Origin: UBA7887 sp964408735
GTDB lineage: Bacteria; Pseudomonadota; Alphaproteobacteria; UBA7887
Assembly: GCA_964408735.1 (NCBI GenBank)
Contig: CAYPAX010000032.1
Coordinates: 1 to 39,427, forward strand
Direction: 5' to 3'
Length of the DNA: 39,427 nucleotides
Positions 32,130 to 39,427 of the stretch are shown one piece after another. The translations under genes were made by a program, and so were the position numbers. How positions within the stretch are numbered: the stretch's first letter is position 1; every line of letters starts with the position of its first letter. The notes under the pieces are model-generated. The model made no database searches and had not been told where the DNA came from. It saw only the letters and a program-made list of their open reading frames with translations.

Positions 32130-33918
32130 CCGCCGTCTGGCTGCCCTCTTTGTCGCTTTGATCCTGCCAAGCACCGTCGCGGCCCAGGACGAGCCCGCGC
32201 CCCTGCCCATGTTGCCCGAAGCCGAGGCAGCAGAAGAGGCAGCGCCGGGGCCTCGCCGCCTGCTGCTGCCCGATCCGGTTGTCGAAGAGCAGCCGCCTCC
32301 GCCCGAGGCCTCAGAGCCCGAGAGCTTCGAGGGCGTCTCTATCGGCCGCCTCGAGGCGGTCAGCGTGGAGGCCGTGGGCTTGCTCGGGGATGGCGACGGT
32401 GGACTTGGCGCCGACCTCTGGCAGGGCGCCGAAGCCGGCCGCGTGATCAGCCTGCTCGACCATCTGCCGGCAAGCGCACCCTCGCCCACCCTACGCGACG
32501 TGACGCGGCGCGGGTTGTTGACCGCGGCCGGGCCGCCGGCCAACGCAGCGTCCGGCGATTTCCTGGCGGCGCGCCTGGCGGCTTTGATTCGCCTCGGCGC
32601 ACCAGAGGACGCCGTGCGCCTGGCGGCGCTGGTGCCGATCGGCGGTGCCTCGCCCGCGGTCAAGGTGCAGCAGGCCGACGCCTTGTTCTGGAGCGGCCGA
32701 CTCGACGAGGCCTGCGCTATCGCAGCTGCCGAAATCCGCGCCTCGGCCGATCCGGTCTGGCTGCAATCGATGATCTTTTGCCAGCATCGCAACGGCGAGC
32801 CGGATACGGCTCGGCTGTCGCTGTCCCTGGCCCGCGAGCAGGCAAGGCCGAGCGATGCCCCGCGTCTGGCACTCGCCGCCGTCCTGCTCGGTCAAGGCGA
32901 CACGCCGGTGGCCGCGCTGGACAGCGGCCTCGACCTGGCGCTGACCCTGGCTACCGAAGCCCCGCTTGAGTCCGAAGCGCTGAATGTGGCCGCAGCGCCG
33001 GCGCTCAGGGCGCTGGCGCTTCACCCGGACGTGGCCCTCGAGACGCGGCTTGCCGCGGGCGAGCGTGCCGCGGCCCTCGGCGCCCTATCCCCACAAGAGC
33101 TGGCCGACCTTTACGGCCTGCCAAGTTTCAGCGAGGACGAATTGCGCGATGCCCGCATCGTGGCGGGAGAAAGCGAGCCGAGCCTGGGCCGGGCGCTGCT
33201 GTTCCAGGCCGTGCGCAAGCAGACCGATCCCGATCAGCGGACGGTGCTGCTTGACGCCTTGTGGGCGGCGGATCCGACCGGTCCCGGCTTTGCGCCGCTG
33301 GCGCGCGCCGTCGGTGTCAGCCTGCTGACGCTGACGCCAACTCCGACGACGGTCTGGATCGCGCCAAACGCCGTACGCGCCCTGCTCGCCAGCGGCCGGG
33401 CGCAAGCCGCCGTCGCCTGGTATCTCGGCCTGGCCGAGGCCGCCGTCAACGACCCTGCCGCCCGGGCGCAACAGAACGAGACCTTGCCGATGCTCGCCGC
33501 CGCCGATATCGGCCTGGGCCGCAACTGGAATTCGAGCATGGCCGTGCAGTGGTGGCGCAACCTGCCGGAAAGCCACGACGAGGCCTCCAGGATGGCCGCC
33601 GCGACGCGCGTCTTCATGATCCTCGATGCCCTCGGGCGTTCGATCGGCCACGAGGCCTGGGCTTTGTTCTTCGACGGGCCGTCCCACACGGTGGCCGAGA
33701 TTCCCAATGTCGGCATCCGCTATGCCTTGCGCGATGCCGCACGCGCCCGGCGCCGCGGCGAAACCGTGCTGCTGACCGTCCTGGCCCTGGGCGAAAGCGG
33801 CCCGGCCGACGCGGACGCCTTGACCCTGGCGACCACGATTCGCGCCCTGCGCGCCGTCGGGCTCGGCGCAGACGCCGAAGCCTTGGCGCTGGAGGCGCTG
33901 ATCGGCGGCGCACCGTGA
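32110..33918 (+). CDS. Secreted alpha-helical repeat protein of unknown function
   Basis: The ATG at 32110 lies inside the end of the 46-aa gene. The 602-aa protein has a signal peptide (RRLAALFVALILPSTVAAQ, cleavage near residue 25) and then a Pro/Glu-rich linker (residues about 27-70). The rest is Ala/Leu-rich and helical with TPR-like spacing (VKVQQADALFWSGRLDEACAIAAAEI, for example). Conserved YGLP and WRNLPESHDEA motifs are present. It looks like a periplasmic scaffold of the sort found between aroK and xerD in this order. No enzyme motif is seen. The stop overlaps xerD (GTGA). Confidence 0.7.
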   Translation: MTASPASRRLAALFVALILPSTVAAQDEPAPLPMLPEAEAAEEAAPGPRRLLLPDPVVEEQPPPPEASEPESFEGVSIGRLEAVSVEAVGLLGDGDGGLGADLWQGAEAGRVISLLDHLPASAPSPTLRDVTRRGLLTAAGPPANAASGDFLAARLAALIRLGAPEDAVRLAALVPIGGASPAVKVQQADALFWSGRLDEACAIAAAEIRASADPVWLQSMIFCQHRNGEPDTARLSLSLAREQARPSDAPRLALAAVLLGQGDTPVAALDSGLDLALTLATEAPLESEALNVAAAPALRALALHPDVALETRLAAGERAAALGALSPQELADLYGLPSFSEDELRDARIVAGESEPSLGRALLFQAVRKQTDPDQRTVLLDALWAADPTGPGFAPLARAVGVSLLTLTPTPTTVWIAPNAVRALLASGRAQAAVAWYLGLAEAAVNDPAARAQQNETLPMLAAADIGLGRNWNSSMAVQWWRNLPESHDEASRMAAATRVFMILDALGRSIGHEAWALFFDGPSHTVAEIPNVGIRYALRDAARARRRGETVLLTVLALGESGPADADALTLATTIRALRAVGLGADAEALALEALIGGAP

Positions 33919-34823
33919 GTGCGGACGACCACTTGGTCGACGCCTTTCTCGAGATGCTGATTGCCGAGCGCGGCTCCGCCGCCAACACCGTCGCGGCCTA
34001 TCAGAGAGATATCGCCGACCTGAGGGACCACCTTGCAAGGTTAGGCCAAGGTCTGGCCGATGCCGATAGCGACGATCTGCGCAGCTTTATGAGCGCCCTG
34101 GCAAAGCGCGGCCTGTCGCCGCGAACCGCGGCCAGGCGCCTGTCCAGCCTGCGCCAGCTCTTCGCCTTCCTCGTCAGCGAGGGTGTGCGCGACGACGATC
34201 CGGCGACCGCCCTCGACGCGCCGGTCCGGGGCCGCCCGTTGCCCAAGCTGCTGGCGGAAGACGAAGTCGAGCGCCTGCTCAAGGCGGCCCACGCCCATGA
34301 CGGACCGCAAGCGCTCAGACTGGTCGCCTTGGTGGAATGCCTCTATGCCACGGGCCTGCGCGTGTCCGAACTGGTCGGCCTGCCGCTCTCCGCCCTCGAA
34401 GGCGACATGACGCTGCTGCTGGTACGCGGCAAGGGCGACAAGGAGCGCCTCGTCCCCCTCGGCGAGCCGGCGGCAGAGGCCATCGCCGCCTATCTCACGG
34501 TTCGCGACCGCTTCCTGGCGGCCGGACGGCCCTCACCCTGGCTGTTCCCCTCGCGCGGCCAGAGCGGCCACCTGACCCGCCGCCGATTCGCCCAGCTTCT
34601 GCAATCCCTGGCTGTCGAAGCCGAGATCGATCCCGCCAAAGTCTCGCCCCATGTCATGCGCCATGCCTTCGCCAGCCACCTGCTCGCCCACGGCGCCGAC
34701 CTGCGCAGCGTCCAGGCCATGCTCGGCCATGCCGACATCTCCACTACCCAGATCTATACCCACGTGCTGGACGAGCGCCTGCGCGCCCTGGTCCACACCC
34801 ACCACCCCCTCGCCCAGCCATAA
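33915..34823 (+). CDS. xerD: Tyrosine recombinase XerD
   Basis: The GTG at 33915 overlaps the previous stop (GTGA); the protein is 302 aa. An N-terminal SAM-like DNA-binding domain (residues 1-95) precedes the catalytic domain. The active-site set is complete: R149 (TGLRVSEL), K173 (GKGDKER), H246 and R249 (HVMRHAFASHLL), H272 (LGHADISTT) and Y281 (QIYTHV). XerD with XerC resolves chromosome dimers at dif. Chromosomal context (aroK, accA, L-malyl-CoA lyase) argues for the housekeeping enzyme and against a mobile-element integrase. Confidence 0.94.
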   Translation: MSADDHLVDAFLEMLIAERGSAANTVAAYQRDIADLRDHLARLGQGLADADSDDLRSFMSALAKRGLSPRTAARRLSSLRQLFAFLVSEGVRDDDPATALDAPVRGRPLPKLLAEDEVERLLKAAHAHDGPQALRLVALVECLYATGLRVSELVGLPLSALEGDMTLLLVRGKGDKERLVPLGEPAAEAIAAYLTVRDRFLAAGRPSPWLFPSRGQSGHLTRRRFAQLLQSLAVEAEIDPAKVSPHVMRHAFASHLLAHGADLRSVQAMLGHADISTTQIYTHVLDERLRALVHTHHPLAQP

Positions 34824-34836
34824 CGGAGACCCGCCC

Positions 34837-35817
34837 ATGAGCTTTACCGTCCCGGAGCCCGCCCCGGCACGCCTGAACCGCAGCGAGCTTGCCGTGCCCG
34901 GCAGCCGCACCGAGTTCTTCGAGAAGGCCGCCAAGGCGCCGGTGGACGTGGTCTTCCTCGACCTCGAAGACGCCGTCGCGCCGGCCGACAAGGACCAGGC
35001 CCGCAAGAACGTCATCGCCGCCATCAACGATGTCGATTGGGGCGGCAAGACGCTGTCCGTGCGCATCAACGGCCTCGACACCCATTACATGTACCGCGAC
35101 GTGGTCGACGTGGTGGAGCAGGCCGGCGATGCCCTCGACCTGATCATGATCCCAAAGGCAGGCACCGCCGCCGACATCTATGCCCTCGACATGCTGGTGA
35201 CCCAGATCGAAACCGCGAAGGGCCGCAAAAAGCGAATCGGTTTCGAAATGATCATCGAGAGCGCGCTAGGCATGGCAAACATCGACGACATCGCCGCCGC
35301 CAGCCCGCGCAACGAATCGCTGCACTTCGGCGTTGCCGATTATGCCGCCTCGACCAAGGCGCGCACGACCTCGGTCGGTGGGCCCAACAAGGACTACGCC
35401 GTGCTGACCCACCCGGACACCGATGGCGGCCGCGAGGTCCATTGGGGCGACATGTGGCACTACCCGTTGAGCCGCATGGTGGTGGCCGCTCGCGCCAACG
35501 GCCTGCGTCCCATCGACGGCCCATTCGGCGATTTCAGCGACCCGGACGGCTATCGCGCCCAGGCGAATCGCGCGGCAGTGCTGGGCTGCGAAGGCAAATG
35601 GGCGATCCATCCCTCGCAGATCGCGCTTGCCAACGAGGTCTACACCCCGCCCGCCGAGGAGGTCGAATTGGCCCGCCGCGTGCTGGCCGCCATGGAGCAG
35701 GCGCTTGCCGAAGGCAAAGGCGCCGTGGCGCTCGACGGCAGGCTGGTCGATATCGCCTCCATCAAGCAGGCCCGCAACCTGGTTGAAAAGGCGGAACAGA
35801 TTGCCAATGTGGGATGA
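34837..35817 (+). CDS. mcl: L-malyl-CoA / beta-methylmalyl-CoA lyase
   Basis: The ATG at 34837 follows ACGGAGAC; the protein is 326 aa. The start MSFTVPEPAPARLNRSELAVPGSRTEFFEKAA, then VVFLDLEDAVAP, RINGLDT, MIIESALGMANIDDIA, HFGVADYAASTKART and KWAIHPSQIALANEVYTP are the hallmarks of the CitE-like Mcl subgroup. The Mg2+ ligands (Glu/Asp in the LEDAV and ESALG motifs) are present. It cleaves malyl-CoA or beta-methylmalyl-CoA to glyoxylate plus acetyl- or propionyl-CoA, which fits the ethylmalonyl-CoA pathway for C2 assimilation. It is close to accA (28 bases). Confidence 0.93.
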   Translation: MSFTVPEPAPARLNRSELAVPGSRTEFFEKAAKAPVDVVFLDLEDAVAPADKDQARKNVIAAINDVDWGGKTLSVRINGLDTHYMYRDVVDVVEQAGDALDLIMIPKAGTAADIYALDMLVTQIETAKGRKKRIGFEMIIESALGMANIDDIAAASPRNESLHFGVADYAASTKARTTSVGGPNKDYAVLTHPDTDGGREVHWGDMWHYPLSRMVVAARANGLRPIDGPFGDFSDPDGYRAQANRAAVLGCEGKWAIHPSQIALANEVYTPPAEEVELARRVLAAMEQALAEGKGAVALDGRLVDIASIKQARNLVEKAEQIANVG

Positions 35818-35845
35818 ACAGACAGGTTTATGCTAGACTCGGACC

Positions 35846-36799
35846 ATGAATACATTTCTCGATTTCGAACGCCCCATTGCCGAGCTCGAAGGCAAGATCA
35901 AGGAACTCCGACACCTCTCCGACAACGATGAGCTGAACATCGTCGAGGAAGTGGCGCGCCTGCAGTCCAAGGCCGAGCGCCTGCTGCGCCAAACTTACGC
36001 CAAGCTGGCGCCGTGGCAGAAGGTGCAAGTGGCCAGGCACCCGGACCGGCCGCATTTCCGCGATTATGTCGAGCACCTGCTGGAAGACTTCACGCCGCTG
36101 GCCGGCGACCGCAAGTTCGGCGAGGACAACGCCATCATCGGCGGCCTGGGCCGCTTTCGCGGCTATTCCGCCATGATCATCGGCCACGAGAAGGGCGCCG
36201 ATACGGAAGGCCGCGTGCGGCACAATTTCGGCATGGCTCGGCCCGAAGGCTATCGCAAGGCGATGCGCCTGATGGGGCTTGCCGAGCGCTTCCAACTCCC
36301 TGTCATCACGCTCGTCGATACGCCGGGCGCCTATCCCGGCATCGGTGCCGAGGAGCGCGGCCAGGCGGAGGCCATCGCACGCTCGATCGAGACCTGCCTC
36401 AACCTGCGCACGCCCTTGGTCAGCGTCATCGTCGGCGAGGGCGGCTCGGGCGGTGCCATTGCGCTGGCCGCCGCCGATCACGTGGCGATGCTGGAGAACG
36501 CAGTCTATTCCGTCATCTCGCCCGAGGGCTGCGCCTCGATCCTCTGGCGCAGCGGCGACAAGGCACAGGACGCGGCCGAAGCGTTGCGCCTGACGGCGGA
36601 GGATCTGGAAAAGCTCGGCATCATCGACGCCATCGTGCCTGAGCCCGTCGGTGGCGCCCACCGTGATGCGAAACAGGTCATGGCGGCGGTCGGCGACGCG
36701 ATAGAGACCGCACTTCGCCCACTGCTCGGAGTCGCCGGCGGCGACCTGCGTGCGCGGCGCCGGGAAAAGTTCATGGCCGTGGGCCAAAAAGGCCTCTAA
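35846..36799 (+). CDS. accA: Acetyl-CoA carboxylase carboxyltransferase subunit alpha
   Basis: This 317-aa protein starts MNTFLDFERPIAELEGKIKELRHLS, the canonical AccA opening. RPHFRDYVEHLLEDFTPLAGDRKFGED, VDTPGAYPGIGAEERGQAEAIARS and GEGGSGGAIALAAADHV form the crotonase-like carboxyltransferase core. It transfers the carboxyl group from biotin to acetyl-CoA with AccD, the first step of fatty acid synthesis. No strong ribosome site precedes the ATG; TTTATGCTAGACT just before it looks like a -10 box. The xerD-mcl-accA order is typical of the group. Confidence 0.96.
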   Translation: MNTFLDFERPIAELEGKIKELRHLSDNDELNIVEEVARLQSKAERLLRQTYAKLAPWQKVQVARHPDRPHFRDYVEHLLEDFTPLAGDRKFGEDNAIIGGLGRFRGYSAMIIGHEKGADTEGRVRHNFGMARPEGYRKAMRLMGLAERFQLPVITLVDTPGAYPGIGAEERGQAEAIARSIETCLNLRTPLVSVIVGEGGSGGAIALAAADHVAMLENAVYSVISPEGCASILWRSGDKAQDAAEALRLTAEDLEKLGIIDAIVPEPVGGAHRDAKQVMAAVGDAIETALRPLLGVAGGDLRARRREKFMAVGQKGL

Positions 36800-36814
36800 G
36801 GACTTATCCCTTCG

Positions 36815-37909
36815 ATGACCTCAGCACTCTTCTCCCCCTTCTCTCTGCGCGACCTGACGCTTGCCGACCGCATCGTCGTATCGCCGATGTGCCAGTATGC
36901 CTCCGAAGACGGCTCGGCTAACGACTGGCACCTCATGCATTACGGCCAGCTCGCCATGGGTGCTGCCGGCCTGCTGGTCACCGAATCCACCCACGTCTCG
37001 CGGGTGGGACGCATCTCGCCGAAATGCCTCGGACTCTATAGCGACGACAACGAAGCGGCGCTGAAGCGCGTTATCGATTTCTGCAAGGCGTATGGCGTCA
37101 GCGCCCTGGGCATCCAGATCGGCCATGCCGGACGCAAGGCCTCCGCCAAGCCGCCGGCGGATGGCAGCGGGCCGCTGGACGAGGCGGAAGGCCCCTGGCA
37201 AGCCGTCGCGCCCTCGCCCCTGCCCTATGCCGACTGGCCGACGCCCGAACCGCTCGACGCCGGCGGGCTGGCCACCGTCAAGGCGGAGTTCGTCGCAAGC
37301 ACCGAGCGCGCGGCGCGCGCAGGATTCGACCTGGTCGAGCTGCACATCGGTCATGGCTATTTGTTGCATCAGTTCCTGTCACCGCTCAGCAATCAGCGCG
37401 ATGACGGCTATGGCGGCGACATCGACGGGCGCATGCGCTTCCCCGCCGAGGTCTTCGAGGCGGTGCGCGCGGTGTGGCCGGCGAACAAGCCGCTCGGCGT
37501 GCGCGTCTCGGCCACGGACCAGGTCGAAGGCGGATTGGCTATCGAGGAAGTCATCCACTTCTGCCGGGCACTCAAGGAGCTCGGTTGCGATTTCGTCGAC
37601 GTGACCAGCGGCGGCCTCGATCCACGCCAGAAGATCGAAGTCGGGCCAGGCTATCAGGTGCCGCTAGCCGAACAGGTGCGCGAGGCCGTCGACATGCCGG
37701 TCTGGACCGTCGGCATGATCACCGAGGCCGAGCAGGCCGAGGCCATCATTGCCGACGGCCGTGCGGATTTCGTGGCGCTGGCCCGCGGCATGATGTGGGA
37801 CCCGCGCTGGGCCTGGCACGCCGCGCATACGCTCGGCGCCGAGACCGCCTACCCGCGCATGTACGAGCGCTGCGAGCCCTCGCGCTGGCCGCAGGCTTTC
37901 AGGAAATAA
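36815..37909 (+). CDS. NADH:flavin oxidoreductase, old yellow enzyme of the YqjM type
   Basis: This 364-aa protein has the class III OYE signature with C26 and Y28 (PMCQY) at the same numbers as YqjM of Bacillus. H177 and H180 (ELHIGHGYLLHQFLSPLSNQRDDGYGG) form the substrate anion pair, usually HAAH and here HIGH. GGLDPRQ, then VGMIT and DFVALARGMMWDP bind FMN phosphate. These flavoenzymes reduce activated C=C bonds of enones with NAD(P)H. It is 15 bases after accA, so co-transcribed, without an obvious metabolic link. Confidence 0.93.
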   Translation: MTSALFSPFSLRDLTLADRIVVSPMCQYASEDGSANDWHLMHYGQLAMGAAGLLVTESTHVSRVGRISPKCLGLYSDDNEAALKRVIDFCKAYGVSALGIQIGHAGRKASAKPPADGSGPLDEAEGPWQAVAPSPLPYADWPTPEPLDAGGLATVKAEFVASTERAARAGFDLVELHIGHGYLLHQFLSPLSNQRDDGYGGDIDGRMRFPAEVFEAVRAVWPANKPLGVRVSATDQVEGGLAIEEVIHFCRALKELGCDFVDVTSGGLDPRQKIEVGPGYQVPLAEQVREAVDMPVWTVGMITEAEQAEAIIADGRADFVALARGMMWDPRWAWHAAHTLGAETAYPRMYERCEPSRWPQAFRK

Positions 37910-38066
37910 AGCCAAGGTCCGTTGATCGGGGTTTATTCGACGAGCCGAGCTGCTTGGTCATTTGGCAGTTGGCACCCCTGCCCGCTGGCCGTTGTGCGCA
38001 AAGGCATTCTAAGAAACAGATGGAAATGGATGGTAATTTGGTTGGCGATATGGCATCCTTAAATGG
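37910..38066. other. Intergenic region before the Fic gene
   Basis: These 157 bases hold no gene that I can support. AAATGGATG occurs at 38024, 38061 and 38071, the last two around the Fic start codons. No terminator hairpin or clear ribosome site was found. Confidence 0.5.
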
Positions 38067-39143
38067 ATGAAAATGGATGAATACATGGATGCCGGTTTCG
38101 ACATATCGAGCCTTAAGATTACGCTGGAGTTCCTCGGCCTGATCGCCGAGATTGACGAGTTCAAAGGAGCATGGCGCGCCATCGGCCGCATCGCGCCGGA
38201 GCAGCTGTCGGCACTTCGGCACGTGGCGACGATCGAGAGCATCGGCTCATCCACCCGGATCGAAGGCGCAAAGCTGTCCGACCGCGAGGTCGCACGCGTC
38301 CTCTCCGACATCGATACGGAAGCCTTTGCATCCAGGGACGTACAGGAGGTGGCCGGATATGCGGACGCGTCCGAGACGGTCTTGGCGAACTGGCAGGACA
38401 TCACACTCACCGAAAACCATATCAAACAGCTTCACCGCGATCTCCTGAAATACTCCGATAAGGACGAGCGGCACCGGGGCGACTACAAGACGCTTCCCAA
38501 CACTGTCGAGGCATTCGGCCCCGATGGCGAAAGCCTTGGCGTCGTTATCGAGACCGCCACGCCTTTCAATACACCGCGCCTGATGAGCGAGCTTGTCACA
38601 TGGACTGGCGATGCGCTCAAGAATGGGGATCTTCATCCGCTGCTCGTCATCGCGATATTCGTAGTGGTCTTTCTCGAAATTCACCCCTTCCAGGATGGCA
38701 ACGGGCGGCTATCGCGCGTCCTCACTACCTTGCTCCTGCTGCGAGCCGGATATGAATATGTCCCATACTGCTCGCTAGAGAGCGTGATGGAGCAAAGCAA
38801 GGACGGCTATTATCTCGCCCTGCGCCGGACGCAGGCAACGATCCGTAGCGAAGCGCCGGACTGGCAGCCCTGGGTACTGTATTTCCTGAAAGCGCTTCGG
38901 CAGCAAAAGCAGCGCCTTGAGAAGAAGATCGAACGCGAGCGGATCATCCTCGCCGATCTGCCGGAGCTTTCCTTGCGCATTCTGGCGCTGTCGCGAGAGC
39001 GCGGCCGCGTCACCGTCGCAGAGGCGTCCAAGGCCACCGGCTCGAGCCGCAATACGATCAAGGATCACCTACGGGCGCTTACGGACAAGAGCCACTTGAC
39101 CCGCCATGGAGCAGGGCGCGGAACATGGTATGCGCCGACATGA
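38067..39143 (+). CDS. Fic-domain AMP-transferase with C-terminal winged helix
   Basis: The start is ambiguous (ATG at 38067, 38073 or 38085, no good ribosome site); 358 aa from the first. The active-site loop is H206PFQDGNGR214. An N-terminal inhibitory helix carries S62-x-x-x-E66-G67, so this is a class II Fic protein in which the Glu blocks ATP binding until released. The last 75 residues form a winged helix-turn-helix (VAEASKATGSSRNTIKDHLRAL), which may give autoregulation or DNA binding. Fic enzymes AMPylate target proteins; the target here is unknown. The flanks are a non-coding gap and REP-like DNA, which suggests an acquired accessory gene. Confidence 0.92.
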   Translation: MKMDEYMDAGFDISSLKITLEFLGLIAEIDEFKGAWRAIGRIAPEQLSALRHVATIESIGSSTRIEGAKLSDREVARVLSDIDTEAFASRDVQEVAGYADASETVLANWQDITLTENHIKQLHRDLLKYSDKDERHRGDYKTLPNTVEAFGPDGESLGVVIETATPFNTPRLMSELVTWTGDALKNGDLHPLLVIAIFVVVFLEIHPFQDGNGRLSRVLTTLLLLRAGYEYVPYCSLESVMEQSKDGYYLALRRTQATIRSEAPDWQPWVLYFLKALRQQKQRLEKKIERERIILADLPELSLRILALSRERGRVTVAEASKATGSSRNTIKDHLRALTDKSHLTRHGAGRGTWYAPT

Positions 39144-39427
39144 CACGAATGGTTCGATTGACCGGATTATACCAAGGCTCAGTGATAAAGACCCATTTGA
39201 TGGCTCGAGGCGCCTTTCCGGGTAGGAGCGGCGCGCCGGGCGATGTCGGCCATCATCCAAGCGTCGCGACGCATCCGGGGAGTCGCATCGGGCCACCGCA
39301 GGCCGCGCGCTTTTCGCCGCTGGCGTCGTCGCGGCCCGCTTGACGTGGGGTCGCACGACGGCGCGACCCGCTCCTAGCAGCCCGTTGACGAAGTCTGCTC
39401 TGGACGCGTGTCGCTGTGTCTGATTCT
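39144..39427. repeat. REP-like inverted repeats and possible mobile-element edge
   Basis: No gene is seen in the last 284 bases. TAGGAGCGG (39223-39231) and its inverse CCGCTCCTA (39368-39376) bracket 136 bases. The right unit directly adjoins a hairpin, GGGTCGC (39348-39354) with GCGACCC (39363-39369). GTAGGAGCGG followed by a palindrome resembles bacterial REP sequences, so an inverted REP pair is likely. CTAGCAGCCCGTTGACGAAG (39374-39393) resembles the ends of some insertion sequences; the window ends before this can be tested. Confidence 0.4.

Noticed and set aside
33915..34823. Mobile-element integrase
   Set aside because: The tyrosine recombinase has XerD length and motifs and a conserved housekeeping context (aroK/aroB, mcl, accA), with no element genes nearby.
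37910..38066. tRNA or tRNA fragment before the Fic gene
   Set aside because: No T-loop (GGTTCGA-type) or acceptor-stem pairing was found; the stretch lacks a cloverleaf.
28276..39181. Repeat of ACCAAGGCTCAG near 28277 and 39170
   Set aside because: A single 12-base match between distant places is expected by chance in this length; no border, hairpin or gene context links the two.

Overview
The window is about 39 kb of GC-rich chromosomal DNA, near 65% G+C in most genes, with small AT-rich islets. Gene content and order point to an alphaproteobacterium, probably of the Rhodospirillales type. The evidence is the ATP-synthase zeta subunit (DUF1476), separate PurS/PurQ/small PurL with BolA and GrxD just downstream, aroK-aroB-CorC back to back with xerD, an L-malyl-CoA lyase, accA, and many short secreted or DUF proteins. 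No rRNA, tRNA, CRISPR array or complete insertion sequence was seen.

Layout. 1-2208: a large TolB-like/TPR protein, open at the left edge and internally duplicated. 2252-3657 (minus): two bactofilins and an overlapping secreted PDZ protein. 3784-9858 (plus): a tightly packed operon with a mandelate racemase-like enolase-superfamily enzyme, a secreted lipocalin-like protein, a secreted pentapeptide-repeat protein, two SDR-type enzymes (one fused to a class II aldolase) and purB. 9995-10846: a secreted lactonase-like metallo-beta-lactamase-fold protein, followed by a strong terminator. 10930-15915: a Gld-type ABC exporter operon (ATPase, permease, GldG-like protein, two paralogous DUF4340-like proteins), then a DUF924 protein. 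15990-18924: a receiver-MBL fusion and a ThDP-dependent enzyme. 18960-20304: two tandem secreted paralogues. 20306-21494: DUF1476 (minus) and a TANGO2/NRDE protein (plus). 21637-26977: purC-purS-purQ-purL-bolA-grxD. 27199-28269: a secreted orphan protein. 28287-31821 (minus): DUF2889, CorC/CNNM, aroB, aroK. 31989-37909 (plus): a tiny membrane protein, a secreted alpha-helical protein, xerD, L-malyl-CoA lyase, accA and an old yellow enzyme. 38067-39143: a Fic AMP-transferase with a winged helix. The right end holds inverted REP-like sequence.

How the genes work together. The pur cluster supplies steps 4 and 8 of IMP synthesis (FGAM synthase PurS/Q/L and SAICAR synthase PurC), and purB lies 13 kb away in another operon. 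The Gld-type operon looks like one export or remodelling machine whose three non-ATPase, non-permease partners all carry histidine-rich stretches. AroK/AroB give shikimate-pathway steps, and XerD resolves chromosome dimers.

The most unusual locus is purL (23305-26338). The native, translationally coupled 5' end of purL survives only as a decayed fragment ending in a stop codon. It is followed by about 650 bp of AT-rich foreign-looking DNA that carries a new start, about 150 extra codons of an unrecognised acidic domain and a recoded version of the first PurL residues. This runs in frame into a second, intact GC-rich purL body. The AT-rich DNA therefore seems to have inserted into an essential gene and rebuilt it as a chimera.
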